The translations under genes were made by a program, and so were the position numbers. From positions 434,001 through 498,000 of the forward strand of contig NZ_JAIVKL010000001.1 of the NCBI RefSeq assembly GCF_020524045.1: a DNA stretch of 64,000 nucleotides. The letters run 5' to 3'. The notes beneath the pieces are model-generated. The model did not search any database. It was not told the origin of the DNA and saw only the letters and a list, made by a program, of their open reading frames with translations. The stretch comes from Metabacillus litoralis. GTDB lineage: Bacteria; Bacillota; Bacilli; Bacillales; Bacillaceae. Below are positions 1-15,029 of this stretch, in pieces (within the stretch, counting starts at the first letter, position 1; each line of letters starts with the position of its first letter).

Positions 1-129
1 AAAATTTAAAGTGAAAACAGTGTTTTTTCACTCTAAGGGTACTATTTTATGAAGAAAAGATGCCGCTAAACTTAATACAAAGTTCATTGCTTCGGGAATT
101 TAAAAGCAACAAAGTTTGCGAAAACAACC
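1..129 (+). repeat. MITE-A copy 1, cut by the window edge
   Basis: This is the right-hand part of the MITE-A repeat, with the conserved centre GAAGAAAAGATGCC and the right end AAGCAACAAAGTTTGCG followed by AAAACAACC. The left terminal repeat lies outside the window, so its target duplication cannot be tested. It matches the copies at 60566-60729 and 63203-63363 most closely. Confidence 0.75.
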
Positions 130-273
130 TCTTAAAAATATTATTTAAATCACTAGTTACATTTGATCATTTAAAACCAACAAAATCACATTGATTTTAA
201 GTTCTTCGTATAAAACATATTTTAAACAGAGAAACATATATTAATAGTATGTATTATTTGGAGGAGATCTATA

Positions 274-549
274 ATGTTATCCATTCTAGTTAATATAATC
301 ATTATCTTTTTAAGCTTTTACTTTTTTTGCTTATGTAGTGCTCATGTTTTTATGTACAAGCCAGATCTTCAGTACTTAGAACATATGAAGAAACACCCTG
401 TTACATTTCTTTTTTCTATTTTAGGCATCTTTGCTTTTTATTTATTAAAGAAACTAAAGCTTTCAGATCAATGGATATACCCTGCTTATGTTGGGTTATT
501 TTTAATCCTATCAACTACCTCATTTATTGTGATGGTTTCTTCTATATAA
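274..549 (+). CDS. small hypothetical membrane protein (91 aa)
   Basis: I do not recognise this gene. It has an excellent ribosome site, GGAGGA at 260-265, eight bases before ATG. The 91-residue product has three hydrophobic stretches (about residues 2-27, 43-58 and 68-90) separated by short basic or aromatic linkers, so a three-helix inner-membrane protein is likely. A hairpin at 662-712 could end its transcript. It converges on the pyr operon and is not part of the conserved pyr neighbourhood that I know. The strong ribosome site and clean membrane topology argue for a real gene. No function is proposed. Confidence 0.6.
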   Translation: MLSILVNIIIIFLSFYFFCLCSAHVFMYKPDLQYLEHMKKHPVTFLFSILGIFAFYLLKKLKLSDQWIYPAYVGLFLILSTTSFIVMVSSI

Positions 550-661
550 GATATTTGTTTTATAAAATTAGCTTATATCAGGATTCACAGCTCCAGTTAA
601 TCAAAACCCTTTTGTTCCTATTCCTCAATGATTTAGCCGTTGAATCTATAAAGCAACGAAA

Positions 662-712
662 AAATAGCAAAAAGCAACTGATACCTTTACAGTTTGCTTT
701 TTGCTATTTATT
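662..712. terminator. bidirectional hairpin between the small membrane ORF and pyrE
   Basis: AAATAGCAAAAAGCAA pairs with TTGCTTTTTGCTATTT around a loop of roughly 12 bases, with A/T-rich tracts on both sides. It can end the plus-strand small ORF and the minus-strand pyr operon. A MITE-A copy (724-883) has inserted between it and pyrE. Confidence 0.6.
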
Positions 713-723
713 GCTTTAATTAT

Positions 724-883
724 GGCTGTTTTCGTAAATTGTTGATTTTAGGAAATTGGAGGAAACAGCACTGTAAATAGTATAGTGGCATCTTTTCTTC
801 TTAGAAATCGTATTTTTTTGCATTAAAACATTGTTTCTAACAGATAATAAGATCATTTAGCAACAATCTTTCAGAAAAGAGCC
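724..883 (-). repeat. MITE-A copy 2 with perfect 8-bp target duplication, at the pyrE stop
   Basis: The element runs from GGCTGTTTTCG to AAAAGAGCC on the plus strand, so it is in reverse orientation. It is flanked by TTAATTAT at 716-723 and again at 884-891. The second copy contains the pyrE stop codon (884-886), so the element inserted into the last codons of pyrE without changing its reading frame. Confidence 0.85.
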
Positions 884-1512
884 TTAATTATTTAACCAAT
901 CTTCGTTAGATGGATTTTGCCTCCACATTTTTAACTTCTTTATATCATCGTCACTAACATATCCTTCTTTTGCAGCTACTTCTATTAACGTATCATAATC
1001 ACATAATGATTTTGATTCTACATTTGCCTCAGTTAGCTTTTCTTCACCAACTGATAAACCATAAGTAAAGATTGACACGATGCCAAGAACTTCACATCCA
1101 GAAGCTCTAAGTGCCTCAACAGCTGTAATTGCACTTCCTCCTGTTGAAATTAAATCTTCGACAACAACAACCTTATGATTCTCAAGAACTTGTCCTTCAA
1201 TTTGATTTCCTTTACCATGTCCCTTTGCTTTGCTACGAACATAGCACATAGGTAAGTTCAATTTATCACTTACCCATGCTGCATGTGGTATACCAGCAGT
1301 AGCAGTACCTGCAATCACGTCTACTTCTGGGTAGTGTTCTTTAATCAAATTTGATAGACCTTCTGCAATTTTTGTTCTTATTTCAGGAAAGGATAATGTT
1401 AAGCGATTATCACAATAAATTGGAGATTTCATTCCACTAGACCATGTAAATGGTTCATTTGGTTGGAGATAGACAGCCTTAATTTCTAGTAAATGTTTTG
1501 CTATTGTTGCTT

Positions 1513-1516
<4 letters not shown>
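884..1516 (-). CDS. pyrE: orotate phosphoribosyltransferase PyrE
   Basis: This cytoplasmic enzyme joins orotate to PRPP to give orotidine 5'-monophosphate, the fifth step of UMP synthesis. The PRPP-binding motif [14 protein letters not shown] is visible, as are the family segments FTWSSG and PIYCDNRL near the N-terminus. I start the protein at ATG 1516 (MKATIAKHL, 210 aa) because GGGAGGG lies at the right distance and this fits B. subtilis PyrE; the open frame extends six codons further up. The start overlaps the pyrF stop by 4 bases (ATGA), which implies coupled translation. It is the last pyr gene, and its stop codon lies inside the target duplication of a MITE-A insertion. Confidence 0.97.
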
Positions 1517-3913
<2,397 letters not shown>

Positions 3914-3917
<4 letters not shown>

Positions 3918-6900
3918 GTTAAGCTCACCTCTAGCTGTTTATTAATTTTAGGCATTGTATCTGTTGAAAATGTCATAGACTCAAGTACACGTAAAATTGC
4001 TACAGCTGTATCTAATGAAGTTAAACATGGAATACCATTTTCAACTGATTCTCGGCGAATTTTAAAGCCATCTCTTGCAGGTTGCTTTCCTTTTGTTAAT
4101 GTATTGATAATAAATTGTGCTTCACCTTTACGAATAACATCTAGTAAGTTATGCTCTTTTGCACCAATTTTGTTTACAACTTTAACTGGAATATTATTGT
4201 TTTTAAGATAATCTGCTGTACCACTTGTTGCAAGAATTTGATAACCTATTTGATGGAATCTACGAGCTATTTCTAACCCTTCTTCTTTATCTTTATCAGC
4301 AATTGTTAATAAAACTGATCCATGATTTTTAATTTGAATACCTGATGCTACTAAAGCTTTGTAAAGTGCTTTTTCTAACGTAATATCTTTCCCCATAACT
4401 TCACCTGTTGATTTCATTTCAGGTCCAAGCGTAATATCTACATTACGAAGTTTAGCAAATGAGAATACAGGAGCTTTTACGTATACCCCTTCACTTTCAG
4501 GATAAAGACCAGTTTCATAGCCTAAATCTGCAAGTTCAGCACCTAAAATCACCTTTGTTGCTAAGTTTGCCATCGGCACACCAGTTATTTTACTTAAAAA
4601 TGGAACTGTACGACTTGATCTTGGATTTACTTCAAGTACATAAACCTCACCCTTAGATAAAACAAACTGGATGTTAAGAAGTCCTACTATGTTTAACCCT
4701 TTTGCAAGCTTAATTGTGTAATCAATAATATTATTCTTAATTTCTTCAGATAAAGATTGAGGTGGATATACTGCAATTGAGTCACCAGAGTGAACACCGG
4801 CTCTTTCAATATGTTCCATAATTCCTGGAATTAACACAGTCTTACCATCAGAAATGGCATCTACTTCAATTTCTTTACCTGTTAAATATTTATCGATTAA
4901 TACTGGGTGCTGCGGATTAATTTTTACAGCGTTATTCATGTAATGTAATAGCTCAGCTTCTTGATAGACGATTTCCATTGCACGTCCACCTAGTACATAT
5001 GAAGGACGTACTAATACTGGGTAGCCGATGTTTGTTGCAATTTTAACTGCTTGCTCTACAGATGTTGCCGTTTTACCAAGTGGCTGAGGAACACCTAATG
5101 AAACTAGTGTTTGTTCAAACTTATCGCGATCTTCTGCTCGATCAATATCTTCTAATGTTGTTCCAAGGATCTTAACTCCTCTAGCTTGTAATTCACTAGC
5201 TAAGTTAATGGCTGTTTGTCCACCGAATTGAACAACAACACCTTTTGGTTTTTCTAAATCAATGATGTGCATAACATCTTCAATTGTTAATGGTTCAAAA
5301 TAAAGCTTATCTGAAATACTGAAATCAGTTGATACTGTTTCAGGGTTATTGTTAACAATGATCGCTTCATAACCTGCTTCTTTAATAGCCCATACCGAAT
5401 GAACTGTTGCATAATCAAATTCAACACCTTGACCGATTCGAATCGGACCTGATCCTAGGACAACAACACTTTCTCTTTCTGTAACTATAGATTCGTTTTC
5501 ATCTTCATACGAGCCATAGAAATACGGTGTTGTTGATTCAAATTCTGCTGCACACGTATCAACCATCTTATAAACTGGAATGATATCTGCTTGTTTACGA
5601 AGCTCATAGATTTCACGTTCATTTGTGTTCCATAGCTTAGCAATTTCAGAATCTGCGAATCCCATTTCCTTTGCCTTTTGCAGAATAGTTAGATCATATT
5701 GATTTTCTTGCAGTTTTGTTTCAAACTTAATTATTTTTTCAATTTTCATCAAGTAAAATAAATCAATTTGACTCCACTCATGAATTGTTTCTTTTGTCAC
5801 ACCTCTTCTTAATGCTTCAGCAATATAGAATAGACGTTCATCACCAGCTCGGCGAATACGTTTTTCTATTAAATCATCCTGGAATCCTTCAGCATTTTTC
5901 AAGCGTAAGTAATCAACATCAGATTCTAAAGAACGAACTGCTTTTAATAATGATTCTTCTAAGGTTCTTCCAATCGCCATTACTTCACCAGTGGCTTTCA
6001 TCTGTGTTCCTAATCGACGGTTTGCTGATTCAAATTTATCAAAAGGCCAACGTGGTATTTTAGAGACAATATAATCAAGAGCAGGCTCAAAGCAAGCATA
6101 CGTTCTTCCAGTTACTGGATTTTTCATTTCATCAAGAGTTAACCCTACTGCAATTTTTGCCGCCAGTTTTGCAATTGGATAACCAGTTGCTTTTGAAGCT
6201 AATGCTGATGAGCGACTTACACGTGGATTCACTTCAATAATGTAATACTTAAAGCTATTTGGATCAAGGGCAAGCTGAACATTACAGCCACCTTCTATTT
6301 TTAATGCTCTAATAATCTTCAAAGATACATTACGAAGCATTTGATATTCTCGATCACTTAATGTTTGACTTGGTGCAAATACGATTGAGTCGCCTGTATG
6401 AACACCAACAGGATCAAAGTTTTCCATATTACACACAACGATCGCATGATCATTTGAATCACGCATAACCTCATATTCAATTTCTTTAAAGCCAGCAATG
6501 CTTTTTTCAAGAAGACATTGTGTAACCGGACTATGTTTTAATCCACTTGAAACGATCTCGATTAACTCTTCCTCGTTTTCACAAATTCCTCCACCTGTTC
6601 CACCTAAAGTATAAGCAGGTCTTACAATAACCGGATAGCCAATACGTTCAACAAAAGCGTAGGCCTCTTCTAAGTTGTGGATGATATCACTTTCTGGTAC
6701 TGGTTCATTTAACTCATTCATTAATGATCTAAAAAGATCTCTGTCTTCAGCTTGTTTAATTGCTGATAATTTTGTACCAAGAATTTCTACATTACATTCA
6801 TCTAATACACCTGATTCTGCAAGTTCAACAGCCATGTTTAATCCCGTTTGTCCCCCTAGTGTTGGTACTAAAGCGTCTGGGCGTTCTTTTCTAATAATAT

Positions 6901-7126
6901 TGCTTAAAAACTCTAATGTAAGGGGCTCAATATAAACTTTATCTGCTATTTCTGTATCTGTCATAATCGTCGCAGGGTTAGAGTTAACAAGAACAACCTC
7001 ATATCCTTCTTCTTTAAGTGCAATACAAGCTTGTGTTCCTGCATAATCAAATTCTGCTGCTTGACCGATTACAATTGGACCTGATCCGATAACAAGAATT
7101 TTATTAATATCTGTACGTTTTGGCAT
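3914..7126 (-). CDS. pyrAB: carbamoyl-phosphate synthase large subunit, pyrimidine-specific
   Basis: The large (ammonia- and ATP-using) subunit of carbamoyl-phosphate synthase is 1070 aa. It is an internal duplication: two carbamoyl-phosphate synthase/ATP-grasp halves begin with [11 protein letters not shown] and [12 protein letters not shown], each with a glycine-rich loop (LGGTGGG in the first, LGGRAM in the second). A C-terminal MGS-like allosteric domain covers about the last 130 residues. It pairs with PyrAA and shares one base (TAATG) with the end of pyrAA, so translation is probably coupled. Being inside the PyrR-controlled operon marks it as the pyrimidine rather than the arginine isozyme. 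Confidence 0.97.
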
Positions 7127-8207
7127 TATAGAACCCCTTCTTTCTTATTAAGTTCAATCATATTTAAAAATTGATCAAATAATCCGTTCGAATCCTCAGG
7201 ACCTGGAGACGCTTCTGGATGGTATTGTACTGTAAATGCTGGAACATGTTTATGCTTGAGCCCTTCAACCGACCCATCATTTAATGCAATATGTGTTATT
7301 TCTAATTCAGTATGACTAATTGAATCTTCTCTTACTGTATACCCGTGATTTTGTGATGTAATATCAACTTTACCTGTGCTTAATTCCTTTACAGGATGAT
7401 TTGATCCACGATGACCAAATTTCATTTTTTCTGTATCAGCACCACTTGCTAAGGCAAACAACTGATGTCCTAAACAAATCCCAAACAAAGGAACCTTGCC
7501 TAATATTCCATTAATCATTTCAATCGCCTGTGGAACTTGTTTTGGATCCCCAGGACCATTTGAAAGCATAATTCCATCAGGTTTTAGCTGTAACACTTCT
7601 TCTGCAGTGACTGTATGAGGTACAACAACGATATCACAATTACGCTTATTTAATTCTCTTAAAATACCATGCTTCATTCCATAGTCTACTAGTACGACAC
7701 GATGACCTCTACCAGGACTTGGATAAGCTGTTTTCGTTGATACAACTTCTACTTGATTTGTTGGTAAATCAGTCTCTTTAAGTTTATTAATTACATCCTC
7801 AACACTCGCATCTCCTGAGCATATAGCGCCTTTTAATGTACCGTGCATTCTAATAATTCTAGTAAGTTTTCGTGTATCTATCCCTGAGATTCCAGGTATA
7901 TTTTTGATTTTAAAATACTCATCAATTGAATACTCACTTCTCCAGTTAGAAGGGTAGTCACAATACTCTTTTACAACAAAGCCATTGATAAAAGGTGTAA
8001 TTGTTTCAAAATCATCACGATTGATACCATAGTTTCCTATCAAAGGATACGTTAGGGTAACAATCTGACCGCAGTATGATGGATCTGATAAAATTTCTTG
8101 ATAGCCTGTCATTCCTGTATTGAAAACGACTTCACCATAATTTTCTTTATCACTTCCAAATGCTTCACCTAGAAAAATTGTGCCATCTTCTAAAATTAAT
8201 TGTCTTT

Positions 8208-8211
<4 letters not shown>
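7126..8211 (-). CDS. pyrAA: carbamoyl-phosphate synthase small subunit (glutaminase)
   Basis: This class I glutamine amidotransferase subunit provides ammonia to PyrAB. The N-terminal CPSase small domain starts [10 protein letters not shown], and the C-terminal triad is visible as the nucleophile in GICLGHQ and the His/Glu in QYHPEA. I place the start at ATG 8211 (361 aa), eight codons inside the open frame, because that position overlaps the pyrC stop by four bases and fits the family. Together with PyrAB it makes carbamoyl phosphate from glutamine, bicarbonate and ATP. Confidence 0.96.
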
Positions 8212-10543
<2,332 letters not shown>

Positions 10544-11830
10544 TTATACAGTTTGATTATCATTAATTGTAGCTTCTTTATCTTGTGGTAAAACCAAGTT
10601 TAAGATAATACCGATAATAGCTGCTAAAGCCATTCCATGTAAATCAAAGTTTTCAATTTTAAGTGTTGCTTCACCAATTCCGATTACTAAGATAACCGAA
10701 GTGATGATTAGATTTCTTTTGTTCCCTAAATCAAGTTTGCTATCAATCATCATTCTTAATCCTGATGATGCGATAATTCCGAATAGTAGAATTGATACCC
10801 CACCCATTACAGGTGTTGGAATCGTACTTATGAATGCTGAAATTTTGCCAATGAATCCGAACACAACCGCTAACACGGCAGCACCTAAAATAACTAACAC
10901 ACTGTATACTCTTGTAATTGCAAGTACTCCAATATTCTCACCATATGTTGTGTTTGGTGGGCCACCAAGAGCAGCGGCAATCATTGTTGCTACACCATCA
11001 CCTAATATTGAACGATGTAAGCCTGGCTTTTCAATATAATCTCTTCCAACTACTTTGCCTAAAACTAATTGATGACCGATATGCTCTGAAATTGTTACAA
11101 CAACAACTGGTACCATTAGAAGGATAATGTCCAGTGAAATTCCCGGTGTATAATTAACAAAGGGGATAACGAAATTTGGTACTTGAAACCAGCTTGCTTC
11201 GATTACTTTTGAAAAATCTATGATACCAATTGCTAATGAATATAAGTAACCTCCTGCAATCCCAAGTAGTACAGGTATTAGATTAAAAAAGCCTTTTAAA
11301 AAGATTGAACTTAAGATTGTAATTAATAATGTTATGAGAGCTACTGAAAAGTACTGTAAGCTATATTCATTTGCATTTAATGTTGCCATATCAACCGCTG
11401 TACCCGCTAAGCCTAATCCAATTACGATAATAACAGGACCAACAACTACTGGTGGTAGAACCTTCATTACCCAATTATGACCAGTTGCTTTTATAAGTAG
11501 AGCAATAAGTCCATAAACCAAACCAGCTAAAAAGCTCCCTACCATTGCTGCACCAACACCAGCTTCTGCCTTAGCAACAATGATTGGTGTTATGAAAGCG
11601 AAAGATGAACCTAGATAAGCAGGTACTTGCCATTTTGTAATAAGTAGAAATGCAATCGTTCCTAAACCACTTGAAATTAAAGCAACTGCAGGATCTAATT
11701 CGACAAGGAAGGGTACTAATATTGTTGCACCAAACATGGCAAACAAGTGTTGAAAGCTTAACGCTATCCATGTTAAAGGTTTTGGAGTATCTTTTACATC
11801 TAGTACGATTTGTTTTTCATTTTCATTCAC
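10544..11830 (-). CDS. pyrP: uracil permease PyrP
   Basis: PyrP is an NCS2-family (nucleobase-cation symporter 2) uracil importer with about 12-14 membrane segments. Recognisable parts are the N-terminal QHLFAMFGATILVPF and the NCS2 substrate-site region TISEHIGHQ. The start is taken as GTG at 11830 (428 aa), because GGAGG lies nine bases upstream. The longer open frame (ATG at 11887) begins just after the attenuator hairpin and has no ribosome site. It lies between two attenuators, so uptake and synthesis respond to the same signal. Confidence 0.95.
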   Translation of the reverse strand: MNENEKQIVLDVKDTPKPLTWIALSFQHLFAMFGATILVPFLVELDPAVALISSGLGTIAFLLITKWQVPAYLGSSFAFITPIIVAKAEAGVGAAMVGSFLAGLVYGLIALLIKATGHNWVMKVLPPVVVGPVIIVIGLGLAGTAVDMATLNANEYSLQYFSVALITLLITILSSIFLKGFFNLIPVLLGIAGGYLYSLAIGIIDFSKVIEASWFQVPNFVIPFVNYTPGISLDIILLMVPVVVVTISEHIGHQLVLGKVVGRDYIEKPGLHRSILGDGVATMIAAALGGPPNTTYGENIGVLAITRVYSVLVILGAAVLAVVFGFIGKISAFISTIPTPVMGGVSILLFGIIASSGLRMMIDSKLDLGNKRNLIITSVILVIGIGEATLKIENFDLHGMALAAIIGIILNLVLPQDKEATINDNQTV

Positions 11831-11839
11831 TGTGGTAAC

Positions 11840-12005
11840 CTCCGATATGTTTTTCTTCTTGTTAGTTATATTGTGTGAAGTAATCACTGTTTAAACAAAA
11901 AACCTCTTCGCTATAGGTGCAAAGAGGTACAAGAAGGTTACAAGCACTATTATGCTTGATTCCTAATGTGCCCCTTTGTAGCCTCTCTGGACCAATCTTA
12001 AAAGG
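11840..12005 (-). promoter_or_regulatory. PyrR-dependent attenuator in front of pyrP
   Basis: The PyrR-binding loop reads TGGTCCAGAGAGGCTAC on the minus strand (about 11967-11997). The terminator stem is ACCTCTT/AAGAGGT at 11902-11928 with a T tract at about 11895-11901. The arrangement and the loop core CAGAGAGGCT match the other two attenuators of this operon. The pyrP ribosome site lies just downstream. Confidence 0.9.
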
Positions 12006-12010
12006 GTTTA

Positions 12011-12735
<725 letters not shown>

Positions 12736-12736
12736 T

Positions 12737-12765
12737 ATTATGACAAACATGTAGAAATGTGTCAA
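12737..12765 (-). promoter_or_regulatory. sigma-A promoter of the pyr operon
   Basis: On the minus strand TTGACA (12765-12760), a 17-base spacer and CATAAT (12742-12737) form a near-consensus sigma-A promoter. Transcription would begin about 170 bases before pyrR and include the whole first attenuator. The -35 box overlaps the rluD stop codon (12762-12764). Confidence 0.85.
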
Positions 12766-13676
12766 CGATTATTTTTTATGTCTTGTAACACTTGTTCAAA
12801 TTCTTCTGGAAGTGGTGCTTCAAATTCCATGTACTTCTTTGTTCGAGGATGTTCAAAACCTAAAACTCCTGCATGTAATGCTTGTCCATTGATAGGCAAC
12901 GTTTTTTTCGGCCCATATTTAGGATCACCAACTAGTGGATAACCAATATATTTCATATGAACACGTATTTGGTGTGTTCTACCTGTTTCAAGTTGACATT
13001 CGACAAATGTAAAATTCTCAAAGCGTTCTAATACATGAAAATGCGTAACAGCTACCTTGCTACTTACATTGGTTACAGTCATGCTTTGACGATCAACTTT
13101 ATCTCGACCAATTGGTGCATTAATTGTTCCATGGTCATGTTGTATTGTTCCATGCACAATCGCTTTATAACGTCTAGTAACCGTTTTATCAACAAGCTGC
13201 TGAACTAATGATTCATGTGCCATGTCATTTTTGGCTACCATTAATAAGCCTGACGTATCCTTATCAATACGATGAACGATTCCTGGTCTTAACACACCAT
13301 TAATACCTGAAAGATCTTTACAATGAGCCATTAAACCATTTACAAGTGTTCCATTCAAATGACCTGGAGCAGGATGTACTACCATGCCTTTAGGTTTATT
13401 AACAACAAGAACATCTTGATCTTCATAATAAATATCAAGATCCATCTGTTCTGGTACCACATCTAGTGGTTCCGGATCAGGAATTGTGACAACAATGTTA
13501 TCGTTTACTTGACATTTATAATTTGTTTTAATGATTTTATCATTAACTTTAACCAGTCCATCTTTAATCCATATCTGAACTTGTGATCTTGACCATTCAT
13601 CATTTGATGTTGAAAGAACTTTATCAATTCTCTCACTTTTTAATTCTTCATTTACTTGTATTTCAACGATGTTCAT
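12762..13676 (-). CDS. rluD: RluD-type 23S rRNA pseudouridine synthase (YlyB)
   Basis: This is a pseudouridine synthase of the RluA/RluD family (304 aa). It has an N-terminal S4 RNA-binding domain (about residues 13-75) and a catalytic domain with the invariant aspartate in HRIDKDTSGLLM. It lies in the conserved position between lspA and the pyr operon and corresponds to B. subtilis YlyB. Its start is shared with the end of lspA by one base (13676). The family modifies helix 69 region uridines of 23S rRNA; the exact sites here are inferred from the family. Confidence 0.93.
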   Translation of the reverse strand: MNIVEIQVNEELKSERIDKVLSTSNDEWSRSQVQIWIKDGLVKVNDKIIKTNYKCQVNDNIVVTIPDPEPLDVVPEQMDLDIYYEDQDVLVVNKPKGMVVHPAPGHLNGTLVNGLMAHCKDLSGINGVLRPGIVHRIDKDTSGLLMVAKNDMAHESLVQQLVDKTVTRRYKAIVHGTIQHDHGTINAPIGRDKVDRQSMTVTNVSSKVAVTHFHVLERFENFTFVECQLETGRTHQIRVHMKYIGYPLVGDPKYGPKKTLPINGQALHAGVLGFEHPRTKKYMEFEAPLPEEFEQVLQDIKNNR

Positions 13677-14143
13677 TATGCTTGCTCCTTCTCTTGTTTC
13701 CCTTCAAAAAACAACATATGAATAAATAATAATATAACACCCACACAAAGTGCAGAATCTGCTACATTAAAGATTGGGAAGTCGTAAGAAAAAATGTATG
13801 TATTAATAAAATCAACAACTTCTTTACGAAATAAACGGTCAATGAAATTACCAATTGCTCCACCTAGCATTAACCCTAGAGCAACACCCATTACCTTATT
13901 TTCCTTTGTATATTTCTGAATATAGTAAATCATTCCAACGATCACAATAGCTGTTACTATATAGAAAAACCACATTTGACCTTGTAAAATCCCCCATGCA
14001 GCACCCTTATTTCGATGGGATGTAATATATAAGAAATTTTCTATTATTGTTTTATTTTCTCCAAGCTCCAAATTTTTAACGATATACCACTTCGTCACTT
14101 GATCTATGGCAATAATAATTGCTGCAATTAAGTAATAATACAC
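13676..14143 (-). CDS. lspA: lipoprotein signal peptidase LspA (signal peptidase II)
   Basis: LspA cleaves the signal peptide of diacylglyceryl-modified prolipoproteins in the membrane. The product has four hydrophobic segments, and the two catalytic aspartates lie in GNFIDRL and FNVADSALC. The family box [10 protein letters not shown] is present. I place the start at GTG 14143 (155 aa, VYYYLIAA), which fits the remembered B. subtilis start exactly and is preceded by GGGGAC. A TTG at 14155 that would add four residues is the alternative and has a GGAAAG nearby. The last base is shared with rluD. Confidence 0.93.
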   Translation of the reverse strand: MYYYLIAAIIIAIDQVTKWYIVKNLELGENKTIIENFLYITSHRNKGAAWGILQGQMWFFYIVTAIVIVGMIYYIQKYTKENKVMGVALGLMLGGAIGNFIDRLFRKEVVDFINTYIFSYDFPIFNVADSALCVGVILLFIHMLFFEGKQEKEQA

Positions 14144-14319
14144 TCTCGTCCCCAACTTTCCTTTATTCTCTTTTCACATTTGTCCTTTTGAATTGTACCA
14201 TATAAAAAAACAAAGCGTAAAGAAATTCAAGACTTAGAAATGATTATATTAAAATGAAGATGACTCAAATATCCCTCTACATTCTTTTGAGAAATATTTG
14301 AGTCAAAATATAAAAGCAG

Positions 14320-14682
14320 TTAAAAGTCACTGCCTGTAATATACGTTTCTTCATGATGATAATCATACTGTGGGAGAGTTTTTCTTTCGAAAAGTTCTTG
14401 GAAAAAGAAATCATATTTTGTTCTAGCTGTTGGGAGTATCCTTAATTTCTCAAAAGCTATTTCTTCACCTGTTTCTTCACAATAGCCAAATAATCCTTTG
14501 TCGATCTTCATTAAGGCACGCTCTACATCTTGAAGTTCCTCTTTAATATGATGCATCAAGGTATGACTTTTCCCTTGATAATCACCACAAGTCATTTCAA
14601 ACAAACTGTGATCAAATAACCTAGCTCGCAGTTCTTCTTTCATCACTTGTAATTCATACTGAATACCAGAAAATTTATTCAA
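14320..14682 (-). CDS. ylyA: YlyA, DksA/TraR-like protein with degenerate zinc finger
   Basis: Position (between ileS and lspA) and sequence identify the YlyA family, a small DksA/TraR relative of about 120 aa. The C-terminal part keeps the DksA-like frame FGYCEETGEEIAFEKLRILP, but of the four zinc ligands only the first cysteine remains; the others read Thr, Ala and Lys. The N-terminal half is predicted helical (coiled coil). The start is TTG at 14682, because AAGGAG lies nine bases upstream; the TTG at 14691 would touch the ribosome site. DksA relatives bind RNA polymerase; whether this one does is inference. Confidence 0.85.
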   Translation of the reverse strand: MNKFSGIQYELQVMKEELRARLFDHSLFEMTCGDYQGKSHTLMHHIKEELQDVERALMKIDKGLFGYCEETGEEIAFEKLRILPTARTKYDFFFQELFERKTLPQYDYHHEETYITGSDF

Positions 14683-14989
14683 GATGGACAACTCCTTATC
14701 CTTCTCATGGTGTAAAATTAGTTTTTCCTGAAAAATCTATACTCACCCTAATAAGAATTTTCCTGTGATTGAAATGGTTGTTAAAGTACATGATAATTAG
14801 TGAATGGATATTTTTTACCCAACTCTTGATCCATTCAAACATTATTTATGTAAAATAGGCGGTTATCCCATGTAATTATTTTTTTATAAGTGAAGTGAAA
14901 AAAAATCCCTTTAGATCCAATTTAAAAAAGATCTGAACAAAATTAGCTGTTTCCTTTTTCTGCGCCTTTATGCAAACAACAAACTCATA
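14683..14989. other. intergenic region between ileS terminator and ylyA
   Basis: These roughly 300 bases are AT-rich and hold the ylyA ribosome site at the low end and the ileS terminator just beyond the high end. I see no ORF, no MITE copy and no convincing promoter, although one for ylyA must lie here if the ileS terminator is efficient. Confidence 0.5.
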
Positions 14990-15025
14990 AAAACAACCAC
15001 TCTAAGTCATAGAGTGGTTGTTTTT
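14990..15025 (-). terminator. rho-independent terminator of ileS
   Basis: AACAACCACTCT (14992-15003) pairs with AGAGTGGTTGTT (15011-15022) around a seven-base loop, just past the ileS stop. The minus-strand side ends in a T-rich tract. Confidence 0.85.
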
Positions 15026-15029
15026 GCTA

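Noticed and set aside
471-719. 82-aa plus-strand frame
   Set aside because: It overlaps the small membrane gene out of frame, has no ribosome site and runs through the terminator hairpin.
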